From Gammaproteobacteria bacterium (GTDB taxonomy: Bacteria > Pseudomonadota > Gammaproteobacteria > Burkholderiales > Thiobacillaceae), in assembly GCA_018820745.1 (NCBI GenBank), contig JAHJNP010000135.1, forward strand, positions 1 through 5,981: a stretch of 5,981 nt of DNA, read 5' to 3'. The first letter of the stretch is position 1, and each line of letters opens with the position of its first letter. Shown here one piece after another: positions 1-5,389 of the stretch. Both the position numbers and the translations under genes were made by a program. Under the pieces are notes generated by a model that was not told the origin of the DNA, did not search any database, and saw nothing but the letters and a program-made list of their open reading frames with translations.

Positions 1-701
1 CCGTGCTCGGCGGCGGCCTGATCGGCTGCGAGTTCGCCAACGACCTGGTGCACGCCGGCTTCGCGGTCGACGTGGTGCACCTGGGCGCGTGGCCGCTGGA
101 GCGCCTGCTGCCGGTGGAAGCCGGCCAGCGCCTGGCCGACAGCCTCGCCGCGCTGGGGGTGAGCTGGCATTTCGGGCGTACCGGAAAAAGCGTCGAAGCG
201 ATTGCGGCCGGTTATGAAGTCACGCTCGACAACGGCGAGCTCGTCGCGGCGGATGTCGTGCTGTCGGCGATCGGCCTCAGGCCGCGCACCCAGTTGGCGC
301 AGGCGGCCGGCATCCCGGTCGGCCGCGGCATCCAGACCAACGGCCTGCTCGAAACCGGCGCGGCCGATGTGTACGCGATGGGCGACTGTGCCGAGGTCGA
401 AGGGCTCAACCTGCCCTACGTGCAACCGCTTATGGTGCAGGCGCGCGCGCTCGCCGCCACGCTCACCGGGACGCCGACGCCGGTGGTCTACCCGGCGATG
501 CCGGTGATGGTGAAAACGCCGGCGCACCCGGTGGCGGTGCTGCCGCCGAAGATCGGTGCGGTCGGCGGCTGGAAGGTCGAGTGCAGCGACACCGGCATCT
601 GCGCACTGCACACCGATGCGGCCGGCCGCCTGCAGGGCTTCGCGCTCACCGGCAGCGAAACCGGGCGGCGCAACGCGCTGGCGAAGGAAATCGTGGCCTG
701 A
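1..701 (+). CDS. Rubredoxin reductase-type FAD/NAD(P)-dependent oxidoreductase, C-terminal part (5' end outside window)
   Basis: The open frame runs in from the left edge (first full codon at 3) and ends at TGA 699-701, giving 233 residues or fewer. The visible part begins inside the NAD(P)H-binding Rossmann fold, with a GGGLIGCEFAND glycine motif at about residues 3-14. It then carries the AIGLRPRT segment (about 89-96) and the FAD-contacting motif VYAMGDCAEVEG (about 123-134). The final 90 residues (VMVKTPAHPV...GFALTGSETGRR) resemble the C-terminal domain of rubredoxin:NAD(+) reductases of the P. aeruginosa RubB/AlkT type. Those enzymes use NADH and FAD to reduce rubredoxin, which feeds alkane hydroxylase or oxidative-stress electron chains. 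Family members have roughly 380-400 residues, so about 150 are missing upstream. The GTG at position 3 is internal and not a real start. It converges on merR with 3 bp between the stop codons. Another pyridine nucleotide-disulfide oxidoreductase subfamily is possible; no rubredoxin gene is visible. Confidence 0.85.
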   Translation, partial: VLGGGLIGCEFANDLVHAGFAVDVVHLGAWPLERLLPVEAGQRLADSLAALGVSWHFGRTGKSVEAIAAGYEVTLDNGELVAADVVLSAIGLRPRTQLAQAAGIPVGRGIQTNGLLETGAADVYAMGDCAEVEGLNLPYVQPLMVQARALAATLTGTPTPVVYPAMPVMVKTPAHPVAVLPPKIGAVGGWKVECSDTGICALHTDAAGRLQGFALTGSETGRRNALAKEIVA

Positions 702-704
702 TTT

Positions 705-1112
705 TCAGACCGCGGGGGAGGTGGGCTGCAGCGCTGCAATCAGCGGGCAGCTCACCTGGCCGCGACGGCTGGCGCAGCGATCCACCAGTTGCGCCAGCGC
801 CGCTTCGATGCGCTGCAAATCCTGTAAGCGCTGGCGCACATCGGCGAGCTTGTGCTCGGCGATCGCCCGCGCTTCCTTGCATTGGGTGCCGTCGTCCAGC
901 TGCAGCAGCTGCGCAATCTCGTCCAGCGTGAAGCCGATGCGCTGCGCCGATTTGATGAACAGCATGCGCGCCACTTCGTCCTCGCCGTAGCGGCGGATGC
1001 CGACCAGCGGCTTGGCCGGCTCGGCCAGCAGGCCGCGGCGCTGGTAGAAGCGGATCGTCTCGACGTTGACGCCTGCCGCCTGCGCCAGCTTGGAAATCGT
1101 GAAGGTCTGCAT
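705..1112 (-). CDS. merR: MerR, Hg(II)-responsive transcriptional regulator
   Basis: This 135-residue protein has an N-terminal winged helix-turn-helix (about residues 3-70: [20 protein letters not shown], then RRYGEDEV and RIGFTLDEI), a dimerisation helix (about 80-112) and a short C-terminal metal-binding loop. Its cysteines C78, C113 and C122 have exactly the 35- and 9-residue spacings of C82, C117 and C126 in Tn501 MerR, the three thiolates that bind Hg(II) across the dimer. This separates it from CueR, ZntR and PbrR relatives. The start at 1112 matches the MerR N-terminus; an upstream in-frame ATG at 1217 would read through the operator and into merT. GGAG at 1120-1123 on the minus strand lies 5-7 nt before the start and falls within the left arm of the operator dyad. 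By family knowledge the protein represses and, with Hg(II), activates the divergent merT promoter and represses its own. Confidence 0.95.
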   Translation of the reverse strand: MQTFTISKLAQAAGVNVETIRFYQRRGLLAEPAKPLVGIRRYGEDEVARMLFIKSAQRIGFTLDEIAQLLQLDDGTQCKEARAIAEHKLADVRQRLQDLQRIEAALAQLVDRCASRRGQVSCPLIAALQPTSPAV

Positions 1113-1113
1113 C

Positions 1114-1145
1114 TTGACTCCGTACTTGGGTACGGCGCTTATCGT
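1114..1145 (+). promoter_or_regulatory. merT promoter with MerR operator (merO)
   Basis: A perfect inverted repeat, CCGTAC-TTGG-GTACGG (1120-1135), sits between a -35 box TTGACT (1114-1119) and a -10 box TATCGT (1140-1145, 4 of 6 matches to consensus). The spacer is 20 bp. The dyad arms and the -35 are the same as I recall for the Tn501 mer operator. Over-long 19-20 bp spacers are the hallmark of MerR-family promoters, where Hg-MerR untwists the DNA so RNA polymerase can open it. The predicted transcript would start near 1152, just before the 1157 ATG and about 23 nt before merT. A 19-bp spacer would give TTATCG, a much poorer -10, so 20 bp is preferred. The divergent merR promoter must overlap this region but I cannot place its boxes confidently. 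Confidence 0.88.
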
Positions 1146-1174
1146 ACGTCCATCGCATGCCTCCGGGAAGCCCG

Positions 1175-1513
1175 ATGGACACCAAACCGACCCTGTGGGC
1201 CAGCGCGCTGGCCGCAACCGGAGCCTCGCTGTGCTGTGTTGCGCCCCTTGTGCTTGTCAGCTTTGGCGTAGGCGGCGCGTGGCTTGCCACGTTGACCCAG
1301 CTCGAACCCCTGCGTCCGGTTTTTATCGTGCTCACGCTCGGCTTGCTGGTGATGGCGTGGCGCACGCTGTATCGCCGCCCTGTTGTCTGCGCGCCCGGAC
1401 AAGCTTGCGCTGATGCCGCCGTGCAGCGGCGCCAGCGCCTGATCTTCTGGCTGGTGGCGGCGCCCCTGCTGCTTCTGCTGGCCTTCCCCTGGTACGCCTC
1501 GCTGTTTTACTGA
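1175..1513 (+). CDS. merT: MerT, inner-membrane mercuric ion transporter
   Basis: This 112-residue membrane protein has three predicted helices at about residues 12-34, 46-66 and 89-110. The vicinal pair C20-C21 in helix 1 ([12 protein letters not shown]) and the cytoplasmic-loop pair C72/C78 (VCAPGQACA) are the MerT signature. The first pair accepts Hg(II) from MerP and the second passes it to the cytoplasmic side. Length fits the family (about 116). I chose ATG 1175 because it yields the family N-terminus ([10 protein letters not shown]), has GGGAAG at 1165-1170, and leaves a normal leader; an ATG at 1157 would lie only a few bases from the predicted transcription start. It is the first gene of the operon and merP follows after 11 bp. 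Regulation is by the MerR operator immediately upstream. Confidence 0.95.
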   Translation: MDTKPTLWASALAATGASLCCVAPLVLVSFGVGGAWLATLTQLEPLRPVFIVLTLGLLVMAWRTLYRRPVVCAPGQACADAAVQRRQRLIFWLVAAPLLLLLAFPWYASLFY

Positions 1514-1524
1514 AGGAGCCCATC

Positions 1525-1812
1525 ATGCAATCAACCATCATGCTGGCGGCCCTGCTCGCCGTCATCTCAAACCCGGTCTTTGCGGCACAGCAGACCGTCA
1601 CCCTCGCCGTGCCAGGCATGAGCTGTGCGGCCTGTCCGATCACGGTGAAGAAGGCGCTGAGCCGGGTCGACGGCGTCACCCGCGCCGAGGTCGACTACGA
1701 CAAGCGCCAGGCCGTCGTGAGTTTCGACGATGCCAAAGCCGACGTGGCGAAACTGACCCGCGCCACCGCCGACGCCGGCTATCCGTCGACGCTCAAGGAA
1801 GCGACAAAATGA
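1525..1812 (+). CDS. merP: MerP, periplasmic mercury-binding protein
   Basis: This 95-residue protein consists of a Sec signal peptide (hydrophobic core about residues 5-18, likely cleavage after FAA at 19-21) and a single heavy-metal-associated (HMA) domain. The metal site GMSCAACPITVKKAL (about 31-45) carries the CxxC pair C34/C37, and the 'CAACPITVKKAL' form is the MerP rather than the CopZ/ATPase version. The ferredoxin-like fold continues through VDGVTRAEVDYDKRQAVVSF to DAGYPSTL. MerP scavenges Hg(II) in the periplasm and delivers it to MerT. A strong ribosome site, AAGGAG at 1513-1518, starts on the last base of the merT stop. The stop codon overlaps the next gene by 4 bp (ATGA at 1809-1812), suggesting translational coupling. 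Confidence 0.95.
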   Translation: MQSTIMLAALLAVISNPVFAAQQTVTLAVPGMSCAACPITVKKALSRVDGVTRAEVDYDKRQAVVSFDDAKADVAKLTRATADAGYPSTLKEATK

Positions 1813-2039
1813 ACGATGTGGCGCTGCAATCCACCCTGACCTGCCCCCTCTGCGGCCACGTCAAAACCGAAGCCATGCCGACCGACGCGTGCCAGTGGTA
1901 TTACGAATGCGAAGGGTGCCAGACCGTGCTGATGCCCCTGCCGGGCGACTGCTGCGTGTTCTGTTCCTACGGCACCGTGCCGTGCCCACCGGTCCAGCTG
2001 GCGGGCAAGGCGGACGGTTGCTGCAGCGGGGCCGTCTAG
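1809..2039 (+). CDS. GDCCVxC-domain small cysteine-rich protein of the mer operon
   Basis: This 76-residue, probably cytoplasmic protein (no signal peptide or membrane helix) has 11 cysteines: C12, C15, C28, C34, C37, C48, C49, C52, C59, C71, C72. The first half looks like a zinc ribbon or rubredoxin-like knuckle (CPLCGH at 12-17; CEGC at 34-37). The second half holds the family-defining GDCCVFCSYGTVPCPP (46-61), and the tail ends with a vicinal pair (GCCSG). I recognise it as the family named 'GDCCVxC domain-containing (seleno)protein', whose members often accompany merT/merP and in some bacteria carry selenocysteine; this copy uses ordinary Cys codons. It overlaps merP by 4 bp and has AAGGAAG at 1795-1801. 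Operon position and thiol content suggest binding or transfer of Hg(II) delivered by MerT, but no biochemical role is established to my knowledge. It occupies the place usually held by merA or merC. Confidence 0.85.
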   Translation: MNDVALQSTLTCPLCGHVKTEAMPTDACQWYYECEGCQTVLMPLPGDCCVFCSYGTVPCPPVQLAGKADGCCSGAV

Positions 2040-2482
2040 CAGCGCGGGCAGGCCTCCACCGGCAGCCCGCGTGCAATCCAGCCCGGCCCGGCGCTGCTGC
2101 CCACCATGCCTTCCTTGATGTTGTACACCCGGGTGAAGCCCGCCTCGTGCAGCGCCTGCTGCATGCGCGTGGTGCGGTTTCCGGTGCGGCAGATGATCCC
2201 GATCGGCGCATCGCGATCGCCGCCAAGTTCGGCCACGACCTGTTGCACGAAGCCCGAACCACCCTGCGGATGCACCATGTTGATCCGTAGCGCGCCGGCC
2301 GCCACCCCGGTCTGGCGCCACTCATCCGGCCGGCGAATGTCGATGAGCGTCAGCTGGCCGGCCTGTGCCTGTGCATACGCATCGGGTGCGGCCAGCGTCG
2401 GGCCGCTTTCCGGGGAACAGGCGGCGATCGACAGCAGGATCAAAGCGGTGGCGGCCGCGACGGTTGGACGTTGTGCAAACAT
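2036..2482 (-). CDS. Rhodanese-like domain lipoprotein
   Basis: The product has 148 residues. The N-terminus is a lipoprotein signal (hydrophobic 8-19, lipobox SIAAC with lipidated C22). A single rhodanese domain follows (about 30-142), containing LIDIRRPDEW (46-55), a CRTGNRT active-site loop with catalytic C98 (98-104), and the closing segment VYNIKEGMVG. Rhodaneses carry sulfur as a persulfide on the active cysteine; periplasmic single-domain forms have varied sulfur-transfer or redox roles. The protein ends in C145-P-R-C148, a CxxC at the extreme C-terminus. The start at 2482 is supported by GGAG at 2488-2491. It converges on the mer operon, sharing the palindromic CTAG (2036-2039) as both stop codons. 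It is not part of the MerR-driven transcript, so a mercury role is only suggested by position. Its promoter should lie within 2483-2591, but I see no convincing boxes. Confidence 0.88.
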   Translation of the reverse strand: MFAQRPTVAAATALILLSIAACSPESGPTLAAPDAYAQAQAGQLTLIDIRRPDEWRQTGVAAGALRINMVHPQGGSGFVQQVVAELGGDRDAPIGIICRTGNRTTRMQQALHEAGFTRVYNIKEGMVGSSAGPGWIARGLPVEACPRC

Positions 2483-2556
2483 GAAGACTCCAGACGTGTG
2501 AACAGAGCATGCGATTGCCTGATCGGGTGGAAGTTCAGTCTTCCGCAGCAGACGGC

Positions 2557-2574
2557 CTGGCCGCGGCAGGCCAG
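2557..2574. repeat. Short GC-rich inverted repeat downstream of the lipoprotein hydrolase
   Basis: CTGGCC (2557-2562) and GGCCAG (2569-2574) form a 6-bp stem with a 6-nt loop; an alternative pairing is GGCCTG/CAGGCC (2554-2559/2567-2572). It lies 18 bp beyond the hydrolase stop (2592) and 75 bp upstream of the rhodanese gene. There is no T-run after it on either strand, so it could only be a weak or Rho-assisted terminator. Confidence 0.3.
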
Positions 2575-2591
2575 ATTCGCCTGTCGTTCAC

Positions 2592-3656
2592 TCACTGCCC
2601 GTACAGCTGGGCCAGCAGCGCCTGGAACGCGGACTGCCTTTCCGGCGGGGTGGCGCGCACGATGCCTTCGCGCTGGAACACCTCGATCAGCTTGTGCGGC
2701 GTGACGCCGGACTCGCCGACGATTTCGACGTGCCCGGCGACGACCTCGACGTCGGTGGTGAGGGCGGCGCGGGTGACCGGCGGGTACCGCTGTTCGGCCA
2801 GGCTGAAAATGGTGTCGCTCTCGATGCAGCGGCCGGTGTCGCTGCGACGGCGGCAGGCGCCGCGCTCGTCGGTGACGACCTTGAGGTGGCGGCTCACCTG
2901 CGCGGCAAGGCTGCCCGGTTTCCGGATGAAATCCGAGGCTGCCGTGATCTCGTACCAGTTGTCGCCGCTGACGAGCCAGCAGACCAGGTCGTTGAGGCCG
3001 AGCGTGGCCACGCGCAGGGCCGGGGCCGCGCACATGCGCGCCGCGGCAATGCCGGAAAACGGCGCCGAGACCGTCACCAGCCGCAGGTCGATCTGCGCGT
3101 TGCGCACCGGTTCCGGGCGGTCTGCGATGAGCGCCTTGCGGGCAACCAGGCCGCCCATGCTGTGGCCGATCACCGTGATTTGCGGCGCATCCAGATAGCG
3201 CGCGAGGGTGTCGACTGCGCGGGCCAGCTGGCCGGAACTCACCATCAGGCTGTCGCGGTCGTTGTAGGCGAGGCAGGCACTTTGCTGGCCATGAAAGGCG
3301 AGCACCTCGGCCAGCGCGTGGAATCTCCCGGTGGACCCGTTGCAGCCATGCACCAGGATGTTGACCGGCTGGCTGGGGTCGATGTGCAGCGTATTCGCCG
3401 CCCCGTCGTTGCACGGGCGCAGCCCCGGCACGCTCACCCTCTTTTGGGCGGAGGGCAGGCGTCCCGGGTCCGCCGCCTCGATGGCGGCATCGCGCTGGGG
3501 GGTGGCGCAGCCGCCCATGGCAAGGGCCAGCAGCAGGGCGGCGACTGCCGTCATCGACGCAACGGCCTCACCGCGGCCACCCGGGAATTGGCGCTTGATC
3601 GTGCGCGCCCACCCAGCCGTTTGCTGCCGGATTCCTCTGGCGCAAGTGTCCATCAT
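2592..3656 (-). CDS. Alpha/beta-hydrolase (lipase/PGAP1-like), probable lipoprotein
   Basis: The product has 354 residues from ATG 3656. A hydrophobic stretch MTAVAALLLALAMGGC ends in a lipobox-like MGGC (Cys 50 in this numbering), pointing to an exported lipoprotein. The hydrolase core shows the oxyanion segment NILVHGCNGSTG (about 99-110), the nucleophile elbow TVIGHSMGGLVARKAL (about 161-176, Ser 166), the lipase-like TVSAPFSG (about 195-202) and a likely catalytic His in VAGHVEIVG (about 306-314). The acid is probably among D/E residues near 220-300. Substrate is unknown; the fold resembles triacylglycerol lipase or PGAP1-like acyl hydrolases. I chose ATG 3656 because GGAG (3663-3666) sits 6 nt upstream. 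ATG 3668 also fits, while ATG 3554 would give a more standard short signal peptide but lacks a good ribosome site. The long N-region (about 33 residues) before the hydrophobic core is unusual. It is divergent from the next hydrolase gene. Confidence 0.8.
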   Translation of the reverse strand: MMDTCARGIRQQTAGWARTIKRQFPGGRGEAVASMTAVAALLLALAMGGCATPQRDAAIEAADPGRLPSAQKRVSVPGLRPCNDGAANTLHIDPSQPVNILVHGCNGSTGRFHALAEVLAFHGQQSACLAYNDRDSLMVSSGQLARAVDTLARYLDAPQITVIGHSMGGLVARKALIADRPEPVRNAQIDLRLVTVSAPFSGIAAARMCAAPALRVATLGLNDLVCWLVSGDNWYEITAASDFIRKPGSLAAQVSRHLKVVTDERGACRRRSDTGRCIESDTIFSLAEQRYPPVTRAALTTDVEVVAGHVEIVGESGVTPHKLIEVFQREGIVRATPPERQSAFQALLAQLYGQ

Positions 3657-3934
3657 GTCGATCTCCATCGGGTTTTCGTCCAGCAGGCCCGGGGCTCTGC
3701 CGCCAATTTCTGTCCGGCCTGTTGTCCCTGCCTAAGTCAGTCTGGCTCAGGTTTCGCAAATGAACAGCATGAGGCGCCATGGTGCCCTATTTTGATGGCC
3801 AGCTGCTGCTGGCGACTATCGGATACCGTCCAGAACCGGCTTTGGCCATTCCGCAAAGGCAATTCAGGCGCCGGTGACGGGCGATGCGAACCGGCGGCTG
3901 TCTATGATGGAGTGATGCAGAGAGGGGAGAAACC
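3657..3934. promoter_or_regulatory. Divergent intergenic region between the two hydrolase genes
   Basis: About 278 bp without a convincing gene; it must hold the promoters of both flanking genes. For the rightward gene, TATGAT (3903-3908, 5 of 6 matches to a -10) lies 26 bp before the ATG, but no good -35 is found at 17 bp (GGCGAT). There is an imperfect 14-bp palindrome GGCGCCATGGTGCC (3773-3786) and a 6-bp stem GCCAGC-TGCT-GCTGGC (3798-3813); either could be a protein-binding site or incidental. The long open frame across this region is a reverse-strand shadow of the lipoprotein hydrolase and carries no recognisable motif. Confidence 0.4.
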
Positions 3935-4771
3935 ATGCGCTGGGTGGCCGCGATACTAGGCTGGGGGGTGGCCGTGTATGCGGGCCTGGCACTCTATCTC
4001 TACGTGTTTCAGGCGCGCTATATTTACTTCCCCGAACTGCCATCGCGACAGGTGACGGCGACACCTGCCGACATCGGGCTCGCCTTCGACGCCGTCAGGC
4101 TCGGCACTGCGGATGGCGAGACGCTTGCGGGCTGGTACATCCCGGCGCCCGCAGCGCGCGGCACGCTGCTTTATCTTCACGGCAACGGCGGCAACATCGG
4201 GCACCGTCTCGTTCAGATCGAGGTGTTTCACCGCTTGGGGCTGAACATTCTCATCGTCGACTACCGCGGTTATGGCGCCAGCAGCGGCAAGCCGGGCGAG
4301 GAAGGAACCTATCAGGATGCGCTGGCCGGGTGGGATTACCTGACCCGGAAAAAACATCAGCGGCCGGATCGGATCGTCCTGTTCGGCGAATCCCTGGGGG
4401 GCTCGATCGCGGCCTGGCTCGCCGCCCGCCAAACGCCGGCAGGGCTGGTCATATACGCGAGCTTTACGTCCGTGACCGAGCTGGCGCAGGTCTTGTACCC
4501 GATGTTTCCGGCATCCAGGCTGGCGCGCTATCGCTACGACACGCGGGCGGCGCTTCAGCGCGTGAGCTGTCCGCTGCTGATCCTGCACAGCCCCGAGGAC
4601 GAGATCATTCCATTCAGCCACGGCCAGGCGTTGCTCGCGGCAGCGCACGCGCCGAAGCGGCTTGTCGAACTACGCGGGGGGCACAACGATGCGTTGCTGC
4701 TGAGCCGCGAGATCTACGCGCAGGAAGTCGGGGCGTTTATCAGGACGATCTTGCCAGAATGGGCTGAATAA
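3935..4771 (+). CDS. Alpha/beta-hydrolase, membrane-anchored, BEM46/ABHD13-like
   Basis: The product has 278 residues. An N-terminal hydrophobic segment (about residues 3-25, WVAAILGWGVAVYAGLALYL) is probably an uncleaved anchor, followed by a YIYFPELP junction typical of this family. Catalytic elements are in the usual order: oxyanion loop LYLHGNGGNIGHR (79-91), DYRGYGASSG (109-118), nucleophile elbow LFGESLGGS (149-157, Ser 153), acid in LILHSPEDEIIPF (215-227, Asp 222) and His 250 in RGGHND. All three triad residues are present, so it should be an active serine hydrolase. Bacterial relatives are annotated as 'alpha/beta hydrolase' or YfhR/BEM46-like with unknown natural substrate. A strong GGGAG ribosome site (3925-3929) supports the start, and length fits the family. 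It is not in an obvious operon: queD begins 152 bp downstream after inverted repeats. Confidence 0.88.
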   Translation: MRWVAAILGWGVAVYAGLALYLYVFQARYIYFPELPSRQVTATPADIGLAFDAVRLGTADGETLAGWYIPAPAARGTLLYLHGNGGNIGHRLVQIEVFHRLGLNILIVDYRGYGASSGKPGEEGTYQDALAGWDYLTRKKHQRPDRIVLFGESLGGSIAAWLAARQTPAGLVIYASFTSVTELAQVLYPMFPASRLARYRYDTRAALQRVSCPLLILHSPEDEIIPFSHGQALLAAAHAPKRLVELRGGHNDALLLSREIYAQEVGAFIRTILPEWAE

Positions 4772-4812
4772 CCGGGTCGGGTTTTGCCTGGGCTCCGGCT
4801 TCGAACCCGGTT
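4770..4812 (+). terminator. Possible weak terminator after the BEM46-like hydrolase
   Basis: AACCGGGT (4770-4777, overlapping the TAA stop) is perfectly complementary to ACCCGGTT (4805-4812), with 27 nt between. CGGGTT (4779-4784) can instead pair with AACCCG (4804-4809). No T-run follows, so intrinsic termination is unsure. Confidence 0.3.
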
Positions 4813-4854
4813 CGATGGCGCGGCGTGTCAGGCCAGGCCGGAACGCCTGCTCTT

Positions 4855-4889
4855 CATGCCGCACGCGACATTCTGTTGCGTGCGGCATG
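4855..4889 (+). repeat. Long perfect hairpin in the leader of queD
   Basis: Bases 4855-4870 and 4874-4889 pair over 16 bp with one G-U and a 3-nt TTC loop; the core ATGCCGCACGC/GCGTGCGGCAT (4856-4866/4878-4888) is exact. It ends 34 bp before the queD start and has no T-run on either strand. It may be a terminator for the upstream hydrolase, an attenuator-like leader, or an operator. It does not resemble a preQ1 riboswitch, which lacks such a long perfect stem. Confidence 0.6.
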
Positions 4890-4923
4890 GTCAGCCCCCC
4901 CGACTTGCGCGAGAATGCCGCAG

Positions 4924-5277
4924 ATGGATATCTTCCGAATTTTTCACCTGCAATGCGCGCGCCGGCTGCCCGCGCTGCCCGAATCCCATCCCTGCTCGCG
5001 CCTGCACGGCCATTCGTTCCGGGTCGAACTCACCGTTAGCGGCGAGGTCGACCCCGTGCTCGGCTGGGTGCTCGACTTCGCCGAGCTCGAGGCGGCCTGG
5101 CGGCCGATCCATGCCGCGCTCGACCATCGCAATCTGAACGACATCGCCGGGCTGGAAAATCCCACCAGCGAAAATCTGGCGGTGTGGCTGTGGCAGCAGC
5201 TCAAGCCCGCGTTGCCGGGCCTGTCTCGGATAAAAGTGATGGAAACGCACGACTCGGGCTGCGTCTACAGCGGATAG
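4924..5277 (+). CDS. queD: QueD / 6-pyruvoyl-tetrahydropterin synthase homologue with altered zinc site
   Basis: The 117-residue protein aligns along its length with E. coli QueD (about 121 residues), which makes 6-carboxy-5,6,7,8-tetrahydropterin from dihydroneopterin triphosphate on the queuosine/preQ0 route. Conserved here are the catalytic Cys (C24 in HPCSRLHGHSF), two zinc histidines (H28, H30), the DH pair (D67-H68 in LDHRNLND), the LENPTSENLA block (77-86) and E107 in METHDSGCVY. The first zinc ligand differs: the family's AAHRLP reads C-A-R-R-L-P, so Arg13 (codon CGC, one base from CAC His) stands where E. coli His16 binds zinc. Activity is therefore uncertain. ATG 4924 matches the family N-terminus; ATG 4915, in frame, is nearly as good. 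Neither has a clear ribosome site (GAGA at 4911-4914). The gene stands alone, with no other queuosine genes in view. Confidence 0.85.
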   Translation: MDIFRIFHLQCARRLPALPESHPCSRLHGHSFRVELTVSGEVDPVLGWVLDFAELEAAWRPIHAALDHRNLNDIAGLENPTSENLAVWLWQQLKPALPGLSRIKVMETHDSGCVYSG

Positions 5278-5312
5278 TCCAATCCGCAACGCAGAACGGG
5301 ACGCAAAACAAG

Positions 5313-5347
5313 GCCGGCCCTGACGGAGCATCTCCGTCAGGGCCGGC
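5313..5347. terminator. Strong hairpin between convergent queD and the small secreted-protein gene, probably bidirectional
   Basis: GCCGGCCCTGACGGAG (5313-5328) pairs perfectly with its complement at 5332-5347 around a 3-nt CAT loop: a 16-bp, very GC-rich stem. Leftward transcripts continue into CTTGTTTTG, a fair U-tract, and rightward ones into TGGTTTC, a weak one. It lies 36 bp after the queD stop and 43 bp after the stop of the leftward gene, as expected for a shared terminator. Confidence 0.82.
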
Positions 5348-5389
5348 TGGTTTCACGCATAGGTCGCTCGCCTATTCCGCTCGGTGCTG

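Noticed and set aside
727..738. Perfect 12-bp palindrome TGCAGCGCTGCA
   Set aside because: It lies inside merR coding sequence, is short and GC-rich, and has no T-run; probably incidental.
1157..1174. Earlier ATG (1157) as the merT start
   Set aside because: It would lie only about 5 nt after the predicted transcription start, has no ribosome site, and adds residues absent from MerT proteins.
1809..2039. Possible selenocysteine insertion in the GDCCVxC gene
   Set aside because: All eleven relevant positions are TGC or TGT codons and no in-frame TGA interrupts the gene; this is the Cys-only form.
2694..3959. A 421-codon plus-strand open frame
   Set aside because: It is the reverse-strand shadow of the lipoprotein hydrolase; its translation is Ala/Gly/Arg/Val/Asp/His-biased with no motif, while the minus-strand frame has a full hydrolase signature.
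4772..4923. A preQ1 riboswitch ahead of queD
   Set aside because: The leader has a 16-bp perfect hairpin and none of the small pseudoknot/A-rich tail features of preQ1 aptamers.
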